In this document: piece after piece, positions 17,192 to 25,540 of the stretch
Layout: the number at the start of each line of letters is the position of its first letter
Numbering within the stretch: the first letter of the stretch is position 1
Source: Thiobacillus denitrificans
Lineage (GTDB): Bacteria; Pseudomonadota; Gammaproteobacteria; Burkholderiales; Thiobacillaceae
Length of the DNA: 38,734 nucleotides
Reading direction: 5' to 3'
NCBI GenBank assembly: GCA_020725005.1
Contig: DYFW01000009.1
Coordinates: 1-38,734, forward strand
The notes under the pieces: generated by a model
Database searches by the model: none
Seen by the model: the letters and a program-made list of their open reading frames with translations, nothing else
Told to the model about the DNA's origin: nothing
Position numbers and translations under genes: made by a program

Positions 17192-17862
17192 TGGACACCC
17201 CCCGACTCGACCCCCAGGCGATTGCCGACTACCTCACGCGGCACCCGAATTTCTTCAACGACTTCCCCGCCCTGCTGACGGAGCTGAACATACCGCACCC
17301 GCACGGCACCCATGCGGTGTCGATGAGCGAGCGCCAGCTGATCGCGATGCGCGACAAGGTGCGCGTGCTGGAAAACAAGCTCGCCGAACTCATCCAGTTC
17401 GGCGTGGACAATGACGCGATCTCGGAGAAACTCCACGCGATGGCGCTCGCCATGGTCACCGCGACCCAGCCGCAGGACATCACCGCGGCGCTCGACATCC
17501 ACCTGCGCGACGGCTTCGCCGTGCCGCACCATGCGCTGCGGGTCTGGACACTGCTGGGCGAGCCGATGCCGGGGCTCGACGGGCCGACGCCGCAATCCGT
17601 GCGCGACGCCGTGGCGGCGATGCCGCACGCGACGTGCGGTCCGCTCGCGGTGCCCGAGGCCGCCGCGTGGTTCGGCGAACTCGCCCCGCATCTGCGCGCC
17701 TTCGCCTGCATTCCCCTGCGGCCCGCGCCGGGCGCCGCGCCGCTCGGCCTGCTGGTGCTGGCCTCCGAGGAAGCCAAGCGCTTCTATCCCGGCATGGGCA
17801 CGCTCTATCTCGACCGCTTGAGCCAGCTGGTCGGCGCCGCGCTGGTGCGCCTGCAGGGGTGA
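17191..17862 (+). CDS. DUF484 family protein (YigA-like)
   Basis: A 223-residue cytosolic protein. A helical N-terminus, DPQAIADYLTRHPNFFNDFP, is followed by a likely coiled coil (about 45-75) and a GAF-like domain ending RFYPGMGTLYLDRLSQLVG. This is the DUF484 layout. Function is not established; the gene is conserved between dapF and xerC. The start shares one base with the dapF stop, and its stop overlaps xerC by 4 bases. Confidence 0.9.
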   Translation: MDTPRLDPQAIADYLTRHPNFFNDFPALLTELNIPHPHGTHAVSMSERQLIAMRDKVRVLENKLAELIQFGVDNDAISEKLHAMALAMVTATQPQDITAALDIHLRDGFAVPHHALRVWTLLGEPMPGLDGPTPQSVRDAVAAMPHATCGPLAVPEAAAWFGELAPHLRAFACIPLRPAPGAAPLGLLVLASEEAKRFYPGMGTLYLDRLSQLVGAALVRLQG

Positions 17863-18791
17863 AATCCGCGAAGCCCGACCCCCTGCCCACCGCGGGCAAG
17901 GCGGCCCCGCCGCCCGCGGTGACGCATTACCTGCAGCATCTGGCTGCCGAACGGCGGCTGTCTGCCCACACGGTCGCCGCCTACGCGCGCGATCTCGCCG
18001 ACCTCGTGCGCCTGACGGACGGCAGGCCGCTCGACACCCTCACGGTGAACGACGTGCGTGGCGCCATCCTGCAGCTGCGCAGCCGCGCCCTGTCCGCCGC
18101 CAGCGTCGCCCGCATGCTGTCGAGCTGGCGCGGCTTCTACGGCTTCGCCTGCCGCCGCCTCGGCTACCCGCGCAATCCCTGCCTGGGCCTGCGCCCGCCC
18201 AAGGCCGCCAAGGCGCTGCCCGAGATCCTCACGCCCGACGCCTGCGCGCGGCTGCTCGACGGCCGCGCGCCCGATGGCGCGCTCGAGCTGCGCGATCGCG
18301 CGATGTTCGAGCTTTTCTATTCCTCGGGGCTGCGGCTGGCCGAACTGGTCGGGCTCGACCTGGCCGACGTCAACCCCGCCAGCGGCGAAGCGCAGGTCAC
18401 CGGCAAGGGGCGCAAGACCCGCATCGTGCCCGTCGGCAGCCAGGCGCTCGCCGCGCTCGCCGCGTGGCTGCCGCAACGCCAGGCACTCGTGCGCGACGAC
18501 ACGCCGGCGCTCTTCGTCAGCGCGCGCGGCAGCCGCCTGTCGCCGCGCAGCGTGCAGCGGCGGCTGGACCGCTGGGCGGCGCGATCCGGCCTCGGCCAGG
18601 CGGTGCATCCGCACCTGCTGCGCCACGCCTTCGCCACCCATGTGCTGCAATCGTCGGGCGACCTGCGCGCGGTGCAGGAAATGCTCGGCCACGCCAGCAT
18701 CAGCACCACCCAGGTCTACACCCATCTCGACTGGCAGCACCTGGCACGGGTCTACGATCAGGCGCATCCGCGCGCGCGCAAGAAAGGGTAA
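17859..18791 (+). CDS. xerC: Site-specific tyrosine recombinase XerC
   Basis: Resolves chromosome dimers with XerD at dif. In the 310-residue protein all catalytic residues are visible: Arg159 (SSGLRLAE), Lys183 (TGKGRK), His252 and Arg255 (HPHLLRHA), His278 (LGHAS) and nucleophile Tyr287 (TQVYTH). An N-terminal SAM-like core-binding domain covers about 18-105. The GTG start overlaps the DUF484 stop. The context (dapF-DUF484-xerC) supports the housekeeping recombinase rather than a phage or transposon integrase. Confidence 0.95.
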   Translation: MKSAKPDPLPTAGKAAPPPAVTHYLQHLAAERRLSAHTVAAYARDLADLVRLTDGRPLDTLTVNDVRGAILQLRSRALSAASVARMLSSWRGFYGFACRRLGYPRNPCLGLRPPKAAKALPEILTPDACARLLDGRAPDGALELRDRAMFELFYSSGLRLAELVGLDLADVNPASGEAQVTGKGRKTRIVPVGSQALAALAAWLPQRQALVRDDTPALFVSARGSRLSPRSVQRRLDRWAARSGLGQAVHPHLLRHAFATHVLQSSGDLRAVQEMLGHASISTTQVYTHLDWQHLARVYDQAHPRARKKG

Positions 18792-18800
18792 GCGCCCACA

Positions 18801-18830
18801 CACCACGCTACGCCGCGCCACGCCGTGGTG
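18801..18830. terminator. Possible hairpin between convergent xerC and PPK2 genes
   Basis: CACCACG and CGTGGTG pair around a 16-base loop in the 48-base convergent gap. There is no T-run, so it is a weak candidate. Confidence 0.3.
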
Positions 18831-18839
18831 CGCTGGCCC

Positions 18840-19649
18840 CTACTCGATCACCACGTCGGCCAGGCCGGCGGACGCGGCGGGGTAGCGCATGCCGAGGCCT
18901 TCCAGCGTCTCGATCAGCACGGCGGAAACCATGAGATTGCGCGCGAGCTTGTTGTTCGCCGGAATCACGTGCCAGGGCGCGTAATCGGTGCTCGTCGCCG
19001 AGATCGCGTCCTCGTAGGCGGCCATGTAATCGTCCCACTGCGCGCGCACCGCGAGATCGCCGGGCTGGAATTTCCACTGCTTCCTCGGGTCGTCGCGGCG
19101 CGCCTCGAGCCGCTTCTTCTGCTCGTCCTTCGAGATGTGGAGATAGAACTTGCGGATCGTCGTGCCGGTCTCCGCCAGCATGCGCTCGAAATCCTTGATC
19201 TGACGGTAGCGGCGCTTGCACTCGGCGGCGTCGATCCAGCCGTTGACGCGGGTGATCAGCACGTCTTCGTAATGCGAGCGGTTGAAGATCACGATCTCGC
19301 CCCAGCCCGGCACGTGCTGGTGCACCCGCCACAGGTAGTCCTTTGCCAGCTCGTGCGCGGTCGGCGCCTTGAACGCCGTCACCCGCACGCCGAGCGGGTC
19401 GACGCCCTGGAACACGTGGCGGATGGTCGAGTCCTTGCCGGCGGTGTCCATCGCCTGCAGCACCACCAGCAGCTTGTGGCGGCTCTCGGCGTAAAGCAGC
19501 TCCTGCAGGGTTTCCAGCTTTGCGCGCGCGGCGTCCAGGCGCGCACGCGCGGCGTCCTTGTCGCCGTTGAGGATGGCTTTCTCGCCGGCGTCCCATTGCG
19601 CGAGATCGAGCCGGGTACGGGGGGGAATGCGGGTGTCTGCCGGTTTCAC
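18840..19649 (-). CDS. Polyphosphate kinase 2 family protein
   Basis: Transfers phosphate between polyphosphate and nucleotides. The 269-residue protein has Walker A AMDTAGKDST (66-75), a FNRSHYEDVLITRV lid/Walker B region and YLHISKDEQKKRLE. The segments VDPLGVRVTAFKAPT and LWRVHQHVPGWGEI resemble the single-domain subgroup that can phosphorylate AMP and ADP (class III type); this substrate range is inferred. The start is GTG at 19649 with GGAGAA 8 bases upstream. It overlaps the lipoprotein gene by 4 bases, so the two are co-translated. Confidence 0.9.
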   Translation of the reverse strand: MKPADTRIPPRTRLDLAQWDAGEKAILNGDKDAARARLDAARAKLETLQELLYAESRHKLLVVLQAMDTAGKDSTIRHVFQGVDPLGVRVTAFKAPTAHELAKDYLWRVHQHVPGWGEIVIFNRSHYEDVLITRVNGWIDAAECKRRYRQIKDFERMLAETGTTIRKFYLHISKDEQKKRLEARRDDPRKQWKFQPGDLAVRAQWDDYMAAYEDAISATSTDYAPWHVIPANNKLARNLMVSAVLIETLEGLGMRYPAASAGLADVVIE

Positions 19650-20197
19650 AGCGGTTCTCCGGGAGGAAGGAAGCGCATCCAGTCGCCGAGCGCGGAGCGG
19701 ATTTCATCCAGCGTGAGATGGCGCATCAGGGGAAAGTTGCCCGGGGCGAGCTGGTCCCAGGCGCAGGTCATGCCGCGCAGCGCCGGTTGCCGGGGGTCGC
19801 GCAGGCGGAATTCGGTGATGAAGAACAGGAAAGACGGGGCATGCTCGCCGGCGTACCCGGCGTGGCGGTAGAACCCGCCGGTGTCGACGAAGAAATCGTG
19901 GGTGCTGCGACTCACCCGCAGCACCTCGAAGCGCCCCGGTTGCAGGACCTGCGGGCCGTCGGACACGGTATCGAGTTCGACTACGCAGTGCGGATCGTGC
20001 CGCTGCACGCCGTTGCGCGGCACCACGCGGCCGTATTGCAGGCGCACCGTGCCGGCGCCCGGCTCGATCGTCAGCGGCCGTTCGAGTTGCACGCTCCAGC
20101 CGGCCGGGTAGGCGTAATGCGGCGAGGCCGGATCCGCGGATTCCAGCGCGGCGCAGCCGGCCAGCAGCGCAATCAGGACGGTCAGCGGCAATTTCAT
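19646..20197 (-). CDS. Putative lipoprotein of unknown function
   Basis: A 183-residue protein with a lipoprotein signal peptide: MKLPLTVLIALLAGC, lipobox LAGC with the lipidated Cys15. The mature part is probably beta-rich and contains no motif I recognise. RFEVLRVSRSTHDFFVDTGGFYRH and MTCAWDQLAPGNFP are its most distinctive stretches. ATG at 20197 is preceded by AGGAG. It is the first gene of a two-gene unit with the PPK2 kinase (4-base overlap), so it may serve phosphate or stress physiology, but this is only context. Divergent from dksA. Confidence 0.75.
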   Translation of the reverse strand: MKLPLTVLIALLAGCAALESADPASPHYAYPAGWSVQLERPLTIEPGAGTVRLQYGRVVPRNGVQRHDPHCVVELDTVSDGPQVLQPGRFEVLRVSRSTHDFFVDTGGFYRHAGYAGEHAPSFLFFITEFRLRDPRQPALRGMTCAWDQLAPGNFPLMRHLTLDEIRSALGDWMRFLPPGEPL

Positions 20198-20382
20198 GGC
20201 GGCTCCTAGTACCCGGCGCGGCCGAATAGTTTGATTATGCGGCATCCGCCCCCCCCTGCGCATGCCGCCGCACGCCTCGCCCGCCCGGCTTGCGCCTTTT
20301 GCGCATGACGTTCAGACTGCTCCCCTTCGCGCCGGATCGCCTGGCCGAAACCGACCTGTTGTCCGATACACGGAGCCCCCCG

Positions 20383-20802
20383 ATGGCCACATCCCCCAAA
20401 CCGCTTACCGAAGCCGCGCTGCTGAAGATGCCGGCTTCCGCCTACATGAACACCGAGCAACTGGCTTTCTTCCGCGCCCGGCTCGAAGCCCTGCGCGACG
20501 AGATGCTGGCCAATGCCGCCGACACCGGCGAACACCTCAAGGAAAACGAGAATTTCGCCGACCCCAACGACCGCGCCACGGTCGAGGAGGAAAACATGCT
20601 CGAGCAGCGCGTGCGCGACCGCGAACGCAAGCTCTTGAAGAAAATCAACAAGGCGCTGGCGCGCATCGAGACCGGCGAGTTCGGCTACTGCCTGGAAACC
20701 GGCGAGCCGATCGGGCTGGCGCGCCTCTTGGCCCGCCCCACCGCCGAATACTCGATCGAGGCGCAGGAACGCCACGAGAAACTGGAAAGGCTGCACGCCT
20801 GA
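20383..20802 (+). CDS. dksA: DksA-type RNA polymerase-binding factor lacking most zinc cysteines
   Basis: Binds in the secondary channel of RNA polymerase and with ppGpp adjusts rRNA and amino acid promoters. The 139-residue protein has the coiled-coil tip acidic motif DPNDRA (Asp60, Asp63) and the RDRERKLLKKI helix. The zinc finger of classical DksA (four Cys) is reduced to Cys103: the other positions are Thr106, Ser124 and Ala127. Cysteine-poor DksA is common in betaproteobacteria and works without zinc. ATG at 20383 follows CGGAG; it is 18 bases from the COG0523 gene. Its location at the head of a zinc-type locus is notable. Confidence 0.92.
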   Translation: MATSPKPLTEAALLKMPASAYMNTEQLAFFRARLEALRDEMLANAADTGEHLKENENFADPNDRATVEEENMLEQRVRDRERKLLKKINKALARIETGEFGYCLETGEPIGLARLLARPTAEYSIEAQERHEKLERLHA

Positions 20803-20820
20803 GACTCGCCTCCGGTCGCC

Positions 20821-21885
20821 ATGCCCGCGTCGTCCGACCACGCCGATCCGCTGCCTGTCACGCTCCTCACCGGTTTTCTGGGCAGCGGCAAGACCACCGT
20901 ACTCAATCATCTGGTGCGGGTGCTGCCGCGCACCGCGATCCTGATGAACGAGTTCGGCGAGGTCGCGCTCGACCATCAGCTGCTCGAAAAAATGGACGGG
21001 CCGATGGCGCTGCTTTCCGGTGGCTGCGTGTGCTGCACCATCTCGGGCACGCTCTCGCCCACCCTCAAGAACCTGTGGATGGCGCGCCAGAAGGGCGACG
21101 TGCCGCCGTTCGAGCGCGTGATCATCGAGACCACCGGCGTGGCCGACCCGGTGCCGGTGCTCGACAACCTGCTCAACGACCGCTGGGTGCGCGCGCGCTT
21201 TCGCCTCGACGGCGTGGTCACCACGGTCGACGCCCTGTTCGGCATGGGGCAGCTCGACGAACACGCGGAGGCGGTAAAGCAGGTTGCCGTCGCCGACCGG
21301 CTGCTCGTCACCAAGACCGACCTCGCCCCGGCCGATACGGTGGCCGCGCTGACCGCCCGGCTCGCCAGCCTGAATCCGGCGGCCGAGATCGTCACCGTCA
21401 CGAACGGCGAGATCGACCCGGCCCGCATCCAGAACCTGGGGCTGTGGAACGCCGAGACGAAATCGGCCGACGTCGCCCGCTGGCTCCAGGCCGGCCGCTA
21501 CCGGCCCGCGCGCGCCGGCCTGCCTGGCGCGCGACCGAGTGTGCCCTCGCACGACAGCCGCATCCGCGCGTTCTCCGTGCTGCTCGACACGCCGCTCGAC
21601 CGCTGGGGCCTGCAATCGGCGCTCTCGATGCTGACCACGTTCCGCGCGGAAAACCTGCTGCGCTTCAAGGCGCTGGTGAACCTCGCCGGCGAAGCCCAAC
21701 CCGTCGTGCTGCACGGCGTGCAGCACGTGCTGTATCCGGAAGTCCGGCTCGACGCCTGGCCTGACGACGACCGCCGCAGCCGCTTCGTCTTCATCGTGCG
21801 CGACCTCGACCCCGCGTTCGTCGAAAAGCTGCTGGCCGACTTTACCGACGCCGCCGCCAGCCACGTCGGGCAGCTGGCGCCATGA
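20821..21885 (+). CDS. COG0523 G3E GTPase, putative zinc metallochaperone
   Basis: A 354-residue GTPase with Walker A GFLGSGKT at 18-25, NEFGE at 43-47, the metal-binding CVCC (69-72) of the CxCC signature, IETTGVADP and TKTD. A C-terminal CobW domain with [14 protein letters not shown] follows. COG0523 proteins insert or deliver metals; the branches near zinc genes act in zinc scarcity. It sits between dksA and yidD, and its stop overlaps yidD by 4 bases. The zinc link is inferred from the neighbours, since the sequence alone cannot separate zinc, cobalt and nickel roles. Confidence 0.88.
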   Translation: MPASSDHADPLPVTLLTGFLGSGKTTVLNHLVRVLPRTAILMNEFGEVALDHQLLEKMDGPMALLSGGCVCCTISGTLSPTLKNLWMARQKGDVPPFERVIIETTGVADPVPVLDNLLNDRWVRARFRLDGVVTTVDALFGMGQLDEHAEAVKQVAVADRLLVTKTDLAPADTVAALTARLASLNPAAEIVTVTNGEIDPARIQNLGLWNAETKSADVARWLQAGRYRPARAGLPGARPSVPSHDSRIRAFSVLLDTPLDRWGLQSALSMLTTFRAENLLRFKALVNLAGEAQPVVLHGVQHVLYPEVRLDAWPDDDRRSRFVFIVRDLDPAFVEKLLADFTDAAASHVGQLAP

Positions 21886-22127
21886 ATCTCGCCCAGCGCC
21901 TGCTCATCGGCGCGATCCGCGTCTACCAGCTGGCGCTCTCGCCCTGGCTCGGCCGCCAGTGCCGCTACCTGCCGACCTGTTCGGAATACGGCAAGGAGGC
22001 GATCGAGAAGCATGGCGCGTTGAGGGGCGCCTGGCTCGCGGCGAAACGCATCGGCCGCTGCCGCCCCGGCTGCGCGCACGGCTACGACCCGGTGCCGCCG
22101 GTCGAGCCGCGTGACAAACGCGAGTAA
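21882..22127 (+). CDS. YidD-like membrane insertion factor, relocated
   Basis: An 81-residue protein matching Yid[35 protein letters not shown], then [17 protein letters not shown]. Cysteines are at 27, 33, 60 and 64; the last replaces the usual WGGSG-type linker, so this copy is divergent. YidD usually lies between rnpA and yidC near the origin and aids membrane protein insertion. Here it overlaps the COG0523 gene in a zinc-type cluster. It may be a second copy with a role in this locus, or the only one moved here. Confidence 0.85.
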   Translation: MNLAQRLLIGAIRVYQLALSPWLGRQCRYLPTCSEYGKEAIEKHGALRGAWLAAKRIGRCRPGCAHGYDPVPPVEPRDKRE

Positions 22128-22128
22128 T

Positions 22129-22425
22129 ATGTCGCGCATGCTGCCGCGCCGTGCCCTCTCCTGGCTCCTCGCCCTCGCCCTGCTCCTGGGGCAGGCGGCG
22201 GCGTTTGCCCACACGCTCGAGCACCTCGACCCGCATAAGGCCAAGCCCAGCCACGTTTGCGAACTCTGCGTCGCCCAGGCGCAGCTCGGCGGCGCGGCGC
22301 CCGGCAAGACCTGCGTCCCGGCGGTCGAGGCCGCGCGCTTCGCCGTCCCGACCGCCGCCGCGCTGCCGCCGGCCGCGCTCGCTCCCCGTCACGCCCCCGC
22401 CCGCGCCCCGCCCGTCTCCGCCTGA
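22129..22425 (+). CDS. Small secreted Cys/His protein of unknown function
   Basis: A 98-residue protein with a strong signal peptide (RRALSWLLALALLLGQAAAFA), so exported. The mature N-terminus HTLEHLDPHKAKPSHVCELC has four histidines and a CxxC pair (Cys44, Cys47). An Ala/Pro-rich tail follows, with one more Cys at 62. The motif suggests metal binding, and small proteins of this kind (DUF2946-like) occur in metal loci. ATG at 22138 is an alternative start. It begins 2 bases after yidD. No family name is certain; it is a coding region by position, signal peptide and codon pattern. Confidence 0.65.
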   Translation: MSRMLPRRALSWLLALALLLGQAAAFAHTLEHLDPHKAKPSHVCELCVAQAQLGGAAPGKTCVPAVEAARFAVPTAAALPPAALAPRHAPARAPPVSA

Positions 22426-22495
22426 ACCCCCGCATCCCGATGCCCGCCTGCCGCCCGGCCTGCGGGATATGTGCATTGTTTCGACGGAGACGCCC

Positions 22496-23812
22496 ATGTT
22501 TCGACCCACCCTGCTCGCGGCCGCGCTGACGGCCGCCTTTCCCGCTTTCGCCCAGTCCGACCTCGACGCCCTGCGCGCCGAACTGAGGGAAATGAAAGCC
22601 GCGTACGAGGCGCGCATCGCCGCGCTCGAAGCGCGCATCCAGCAGGCCGAGGCCCAGCCTGCCGCGCAGCCGGCACCGCCGGCCCAACCCTCGGCCACGT
22701 CCGGTGGCTTCAATCCCGACATCTCGCTCATCCTGCAGGGCCGCTACGCCCACCTCGACGACCTCGGCCACCGCCACCTCGCCGGCTTTCTGCCGGCCGG
22801 TCACGACGACGGCACGCCACGCGGCTTTTCGCTCGACCACACCGAACTCGTGATGTCGGCGAGCGTCGACCCCTATTTCAACGGCTACCTCAACCTCGCG
22901 CTCATCGACGAGAAAGCGGAAATCGAGGAAGCCTGGTTCCAGACCACCGCCCTCGGCCACGGCGTATCGGTCAAGGGCGGCCGCTTCCGCTCCGGGCTCG
23001 GCTACCAGAACGAGAAACACCCGCACGCCTGGGATTTCGCCGACAACAATCTCATGTACCGCGCGCTGTTCGGCGAGGCGTACAACCACGACGGCGTGCA
23101 GCTCAAATGGGTGGCGCCGACGGACCTGTACCTCGCGCTCGGCGCCGAGGCCGGCTGGGGCGACGCCTTTCCCGGCACCAACCGCAACCGCAACGGCGCC
23201 GGCGCGACCACGCTGTTCGGCCATCTCGGCGGCGATGTCGGCGTGTCCAGCAGCTGGCGCGCGGGCTTGTCGTGGTTGAGCGCCAAGGCAAGCGAGCGCG
23301 AGGGCGAGCTGGACAACACCGACACCTTGTTCACCGGCAACAGCAAGACCTGGCTCGCCGACTTCGTATGGAAATGGGCGCCCGGCGGCAATGCCCGCGA
23401 ACGCAATTTCAGCTTCGCCACGGAATATTTCCGCCGCGCCGAGCGCGGCACCTTGTGTGAACACGACAGCGCCAACGGCGGCTGCGTCGCCGCCACCGAC
23501 GCCGCCTACCGCTCGAATCAGTCCGGCTACTACGCGCAGGCGGTCTACCAGTTCATGCCGCGCTGGCGCACCGGCTACCGCTACGACCGGTTGAACCCGG
23601 GCACGGTCGATTTCGGTTCGAACCCGCTCGGTTTTGCCCCGGCCGGGCACAAGCCCACCCGCCACTCGCTGATGCTCGACTACTCGCCGTCGGAGTTCTC
23701 GCGCCTGCGCCTGCAATATTCGAAGGACCGGTCGATGGCAGGCCAGAACGAGAACCAGTGGTTCGTGCAGTACATTCACAGCCTGGGCAGCCACGGCGCG
23801 CACACGTTCTGA
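22496..23812 (+). CDS. Porin-like outer-membrane beta-barrel protein
   Basis: A 438-residue exported protein. The signal peptide (MFRPTLLAAALTAAFPAFA) is followed by a coiled-coil segment LRAELREMKAAYEARIAALE (about 25-60), a Pro/Ala linker, then a long beta-rich barrel ending in Phe (HTF), the usual outer-membrane assembly signal. The layout is that of coiled-coil-anchored porins. Its place before a zinc-type binding protein suggests it admits zinc or zinc complexes through the outer membrane; this is inferred. ATG at 22496 has GGAG 7 bases upstream. The znuA-type gene starts 12 bases after its stop. Confidence 0.8.
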   Translation: MFRPTLLAAALTAAFPAFAQSDLDALRAELREMKAAYEARIAALEARIQQAEAQPAAQPAPPAQPSATSGGFNPDISLILQGRYAHLDDLGHRHLAGFLPAGHDDGTPRGFSLDHTELVMSASVDPYFNGYLNLALIDEKAEIEEAWFQTTALGHGVSVKGGRFRSGLGYQNEKHPHAWDFADNNLMYRALFGEAYNHDGVQLKWVAPTDLYLALGAEAGWGDAFPGTNRNRNGAGATTLFGHLGGDVGVSSSWRAGLSWLSAKASEREGELDNTDTLFTGNSKTWLADFVWKWAPGGNARERNFSFATEYFRRAERGTLCEHDSANGGCVAATDAAYRSNQSGYYAQAVYQFMPRWRTGYRYDRLNPGTVDFGSNPLGFAPAGHKPTRHSLMLDYSPSEFSRLRLQYSKDRSMAGQNENQWFVQYIHSLGSHGAHTF

Positions 23813-23823
23813 GGTCATCCATC

Positions 23824-24717
23824 ATGAAACGACTGCTGCTTTTCCTCACCCTGTGGGCGCCGCTCGCGGCCCACGCGGCCCTCAACGTATTCGCCTGCGA
23901 ACCCGAATGGGCGGCGCTCGCGACCGAAATCGGCGGCGACGACGTGCGCGTGTACGCCGCCACCACGGCGCAACAGGATCCGCACCGCATCGAGGCGCGT
24001 CCCAGCCTCATCGCGCAGATGCGGCGCGCCGATCTGGTCGTGTGCAGCGGCGCCGAGCTCGAGGCCGCCTGGCTGCCGCTGCTGCTGCGTGAGGCCGGCA
24101 ACCCCGGCGTGCAGCCGGGCCGCCCCGGCTACTTCGAGGCAACGCACTTCGTGACGCTGCGCGACAAGCCCGCCTCGCTCGACCGCGCGCAGGGCGACGT
24201 ACACGCCGCCGGCAACCCGCACATCCACACCGATCCGCGCAATATCGCGCGCGTCGGCGCCGCGCTGGCACAGCGCATGGGCGAACTCGACCCGCCCCGC
24301 GCCGCCGCGCACCAGCGGCGCTGGCAGGCGTTTTCGGCGCGCTGGACGGCGGCGATCGCGGCCTGGGAGGCGCGCGCAACACCGCTCAAAGGCATGCCGG
24401 TGGCGGTACAGCATGCCTCGTTCAGCTACCTCGTCGCCTGGCTCCATCTGCGCGAGGTCGCGACGCTGGAGCCACGCCCCGGTGTCGATCCGTCGGCAAG
24501 CCATCTGGCCCGCGTCGCCGCGCAATTGCAGGCCGATCCGCCGCGCGCGGTGCTGCGCGCGGCCTACCAGAGCCCGCGGCCGGCCGACTGGGTGGCGCAG
24601 CGTCTCGGCGTGCCGGCGCTGACGCTGCCCTACACCGTGGGCGGCAGCGCGCGCGCAACCGATCTTTTCGCGCTCTTCGACGAAACGCTGGACCTATTGC
24701 TGCGGGCCGCGCCATGA
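23824..24717 (+). CDS. Zinc-type ABC transporter substrate-binding protein (ZnuA family)
   Basis: A 297-residue periplasmic protein with signal peptide MKRLLLFLTLWAPLAAHA. The cluster A-I (metal) binding-protein ligands are recognisable: His54 in QQDPHRIEARPS, His133 in GNPHIHTDP and His197 in VQHASFSYL. YTVGGS near the C-terminus is also typical. The histidine-rich loop of many ZnuA proteins is absent. The family carries Zn2+ or Mn2+ to the permease; zinc is favoured by the neighbours. It overlaps the permease gene by 4 bases (ATGA). Confidence 0.87.
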   Translation: MKRLLLFLTLWAPLAAHAALNVFACEPEWAALATEIGGDDVRVYAATTAQQDPHRIEARPSLIAQMRRADLVVCSGAELEAAWLPLLLREAGNPGVQPGRPGYFEATHFVTLRDKPASLDRAQGDVHAAGNPHIHTDPRNIARVGAALAQRMGELDPPRAAAHQRRWQAFSARWTAAIAAWEARATPLKGMPVAVQHASFSYLVAWLHLREVATLEPRPGVDPSASHLARVAAQLQADPPRAVLRAAYQSPRPADWVAQRLGVPALTLPYTVGGSARATDLFALFDETLDLLLRAAP

Positions 24718-25499
24718 ACGTGCCGCTCGACCTCCTGCTATGGCCCTTCGCCGTCGGCGTGCTGGTGCTCGCCACCCACGTGCCGCTGGGCCGGCGCGTG
24801 CTCGCGCGCGGTATCATCTTCCTCGACCTCGCGGTCGCGCAGTTCGCCGTGCTCGGCGTGGTCGCCGCGCACGCCCTGGATCTCGCCGCCGCGGGCTGGC
24901 CGACCCAGTTCGCGGCGGCCGCGGCCGCGCTCGCCGGCGCCGCGCTCCTGGCAGCGTGCGAGCGGCGCTGGCCCGAGATCCAGGAGGCGCTGATCGGCTC
25001 CAGCTTCGTCGTCGCGGCGAGCCTCGCCGTGCTGCTGCTGGCGCATGACCCGCACGGCGGCGAGCACCTGGCGGGCCTGATGAGCGGGCAGGTGCTGTGG
25101 GCAACGCCCGCGCAGGCGGCGCAACTCGCCGTTCTCACGGTCATGCTGGGGGCGATCCTCGCCTGGCGCGGCGAACGCCTGGGGGGGCTCGGCTTCTACC
25201 TCGTGTTCGCGCTGGCGATCACCGCCTCGGTGCAACTCGTCGGCGTATATCTGGTGTTCGCCAGCCTGATCCTGCCGGCGCTGGCGCTGCGCGGCCTTCC
25301 CGCGCGCGCGGCGCTGCCCGCCGGCTGGGCGGCCGGGGCGCTCGCCTACGCCGCCGGCCTCGTCGTTTCCGCTGCCGGCGACTGGCCGGCCGGACCCGCA
25401 ATCGTCGTCGCGCTCGCCCTCGGCGCCGCCACCCTCGGGCTCGCTCGCAGATTTGCCGAAATATGTCAGCAAGTTGCCGCAAAAGGGCGACGGCGCTAG
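24714..25499 (+). CDS. Zinc-type ABC transporter permease (ZnuB family)
   Basis: A 261-residue inner-membrane protein with about seven to eight hydrophobic helices, of the ABC-3 metal permease family. Recognisable are RGIIFLDLAVAQFAVLG, the LMSGQVLWAT loop and VYLVFASLILPALALRG. A short HDPHGGEH segment near residue 110 could bind metal. No ATP-binding partner is encoded next to it in this window, although most such operons have one. Confidence 0.87.
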   Translation: MNVPLDLLLWPFAVGVLVLATHVPLGRRVLARGIIFLDLAVAQFAVLGVVAAHALDLAAAGWPTQFAAAAAALAGAALLAACERRWPEIQEALIGSSFVVAASLAVLLLAHDPHGGEHLAGLMSGQVLWATPAQAAQLAVLTVMLGAILAWRGERLGGLGFYLVFALAITASVQLVGVYLVFASLILPALALRGLPARAALPAGWAAGALAYAAGLVVSAAGDWPAGPAIVVALALGAATLGLARRFAEICQQVAAKGRRR

Positions 25500-25540
25500 T
25501 ATCCTGAATGAACCGAGTTCCTCCTTCCTCCTAAACCCCC

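Noticed and set aside
20198-20382. Zur box upstream of dksA
   Set aside because: I looked for a GTTATA-type AT-rich palindrome on both strands and found none; the region only holds a C8 run and the dksA ribosome binding site.
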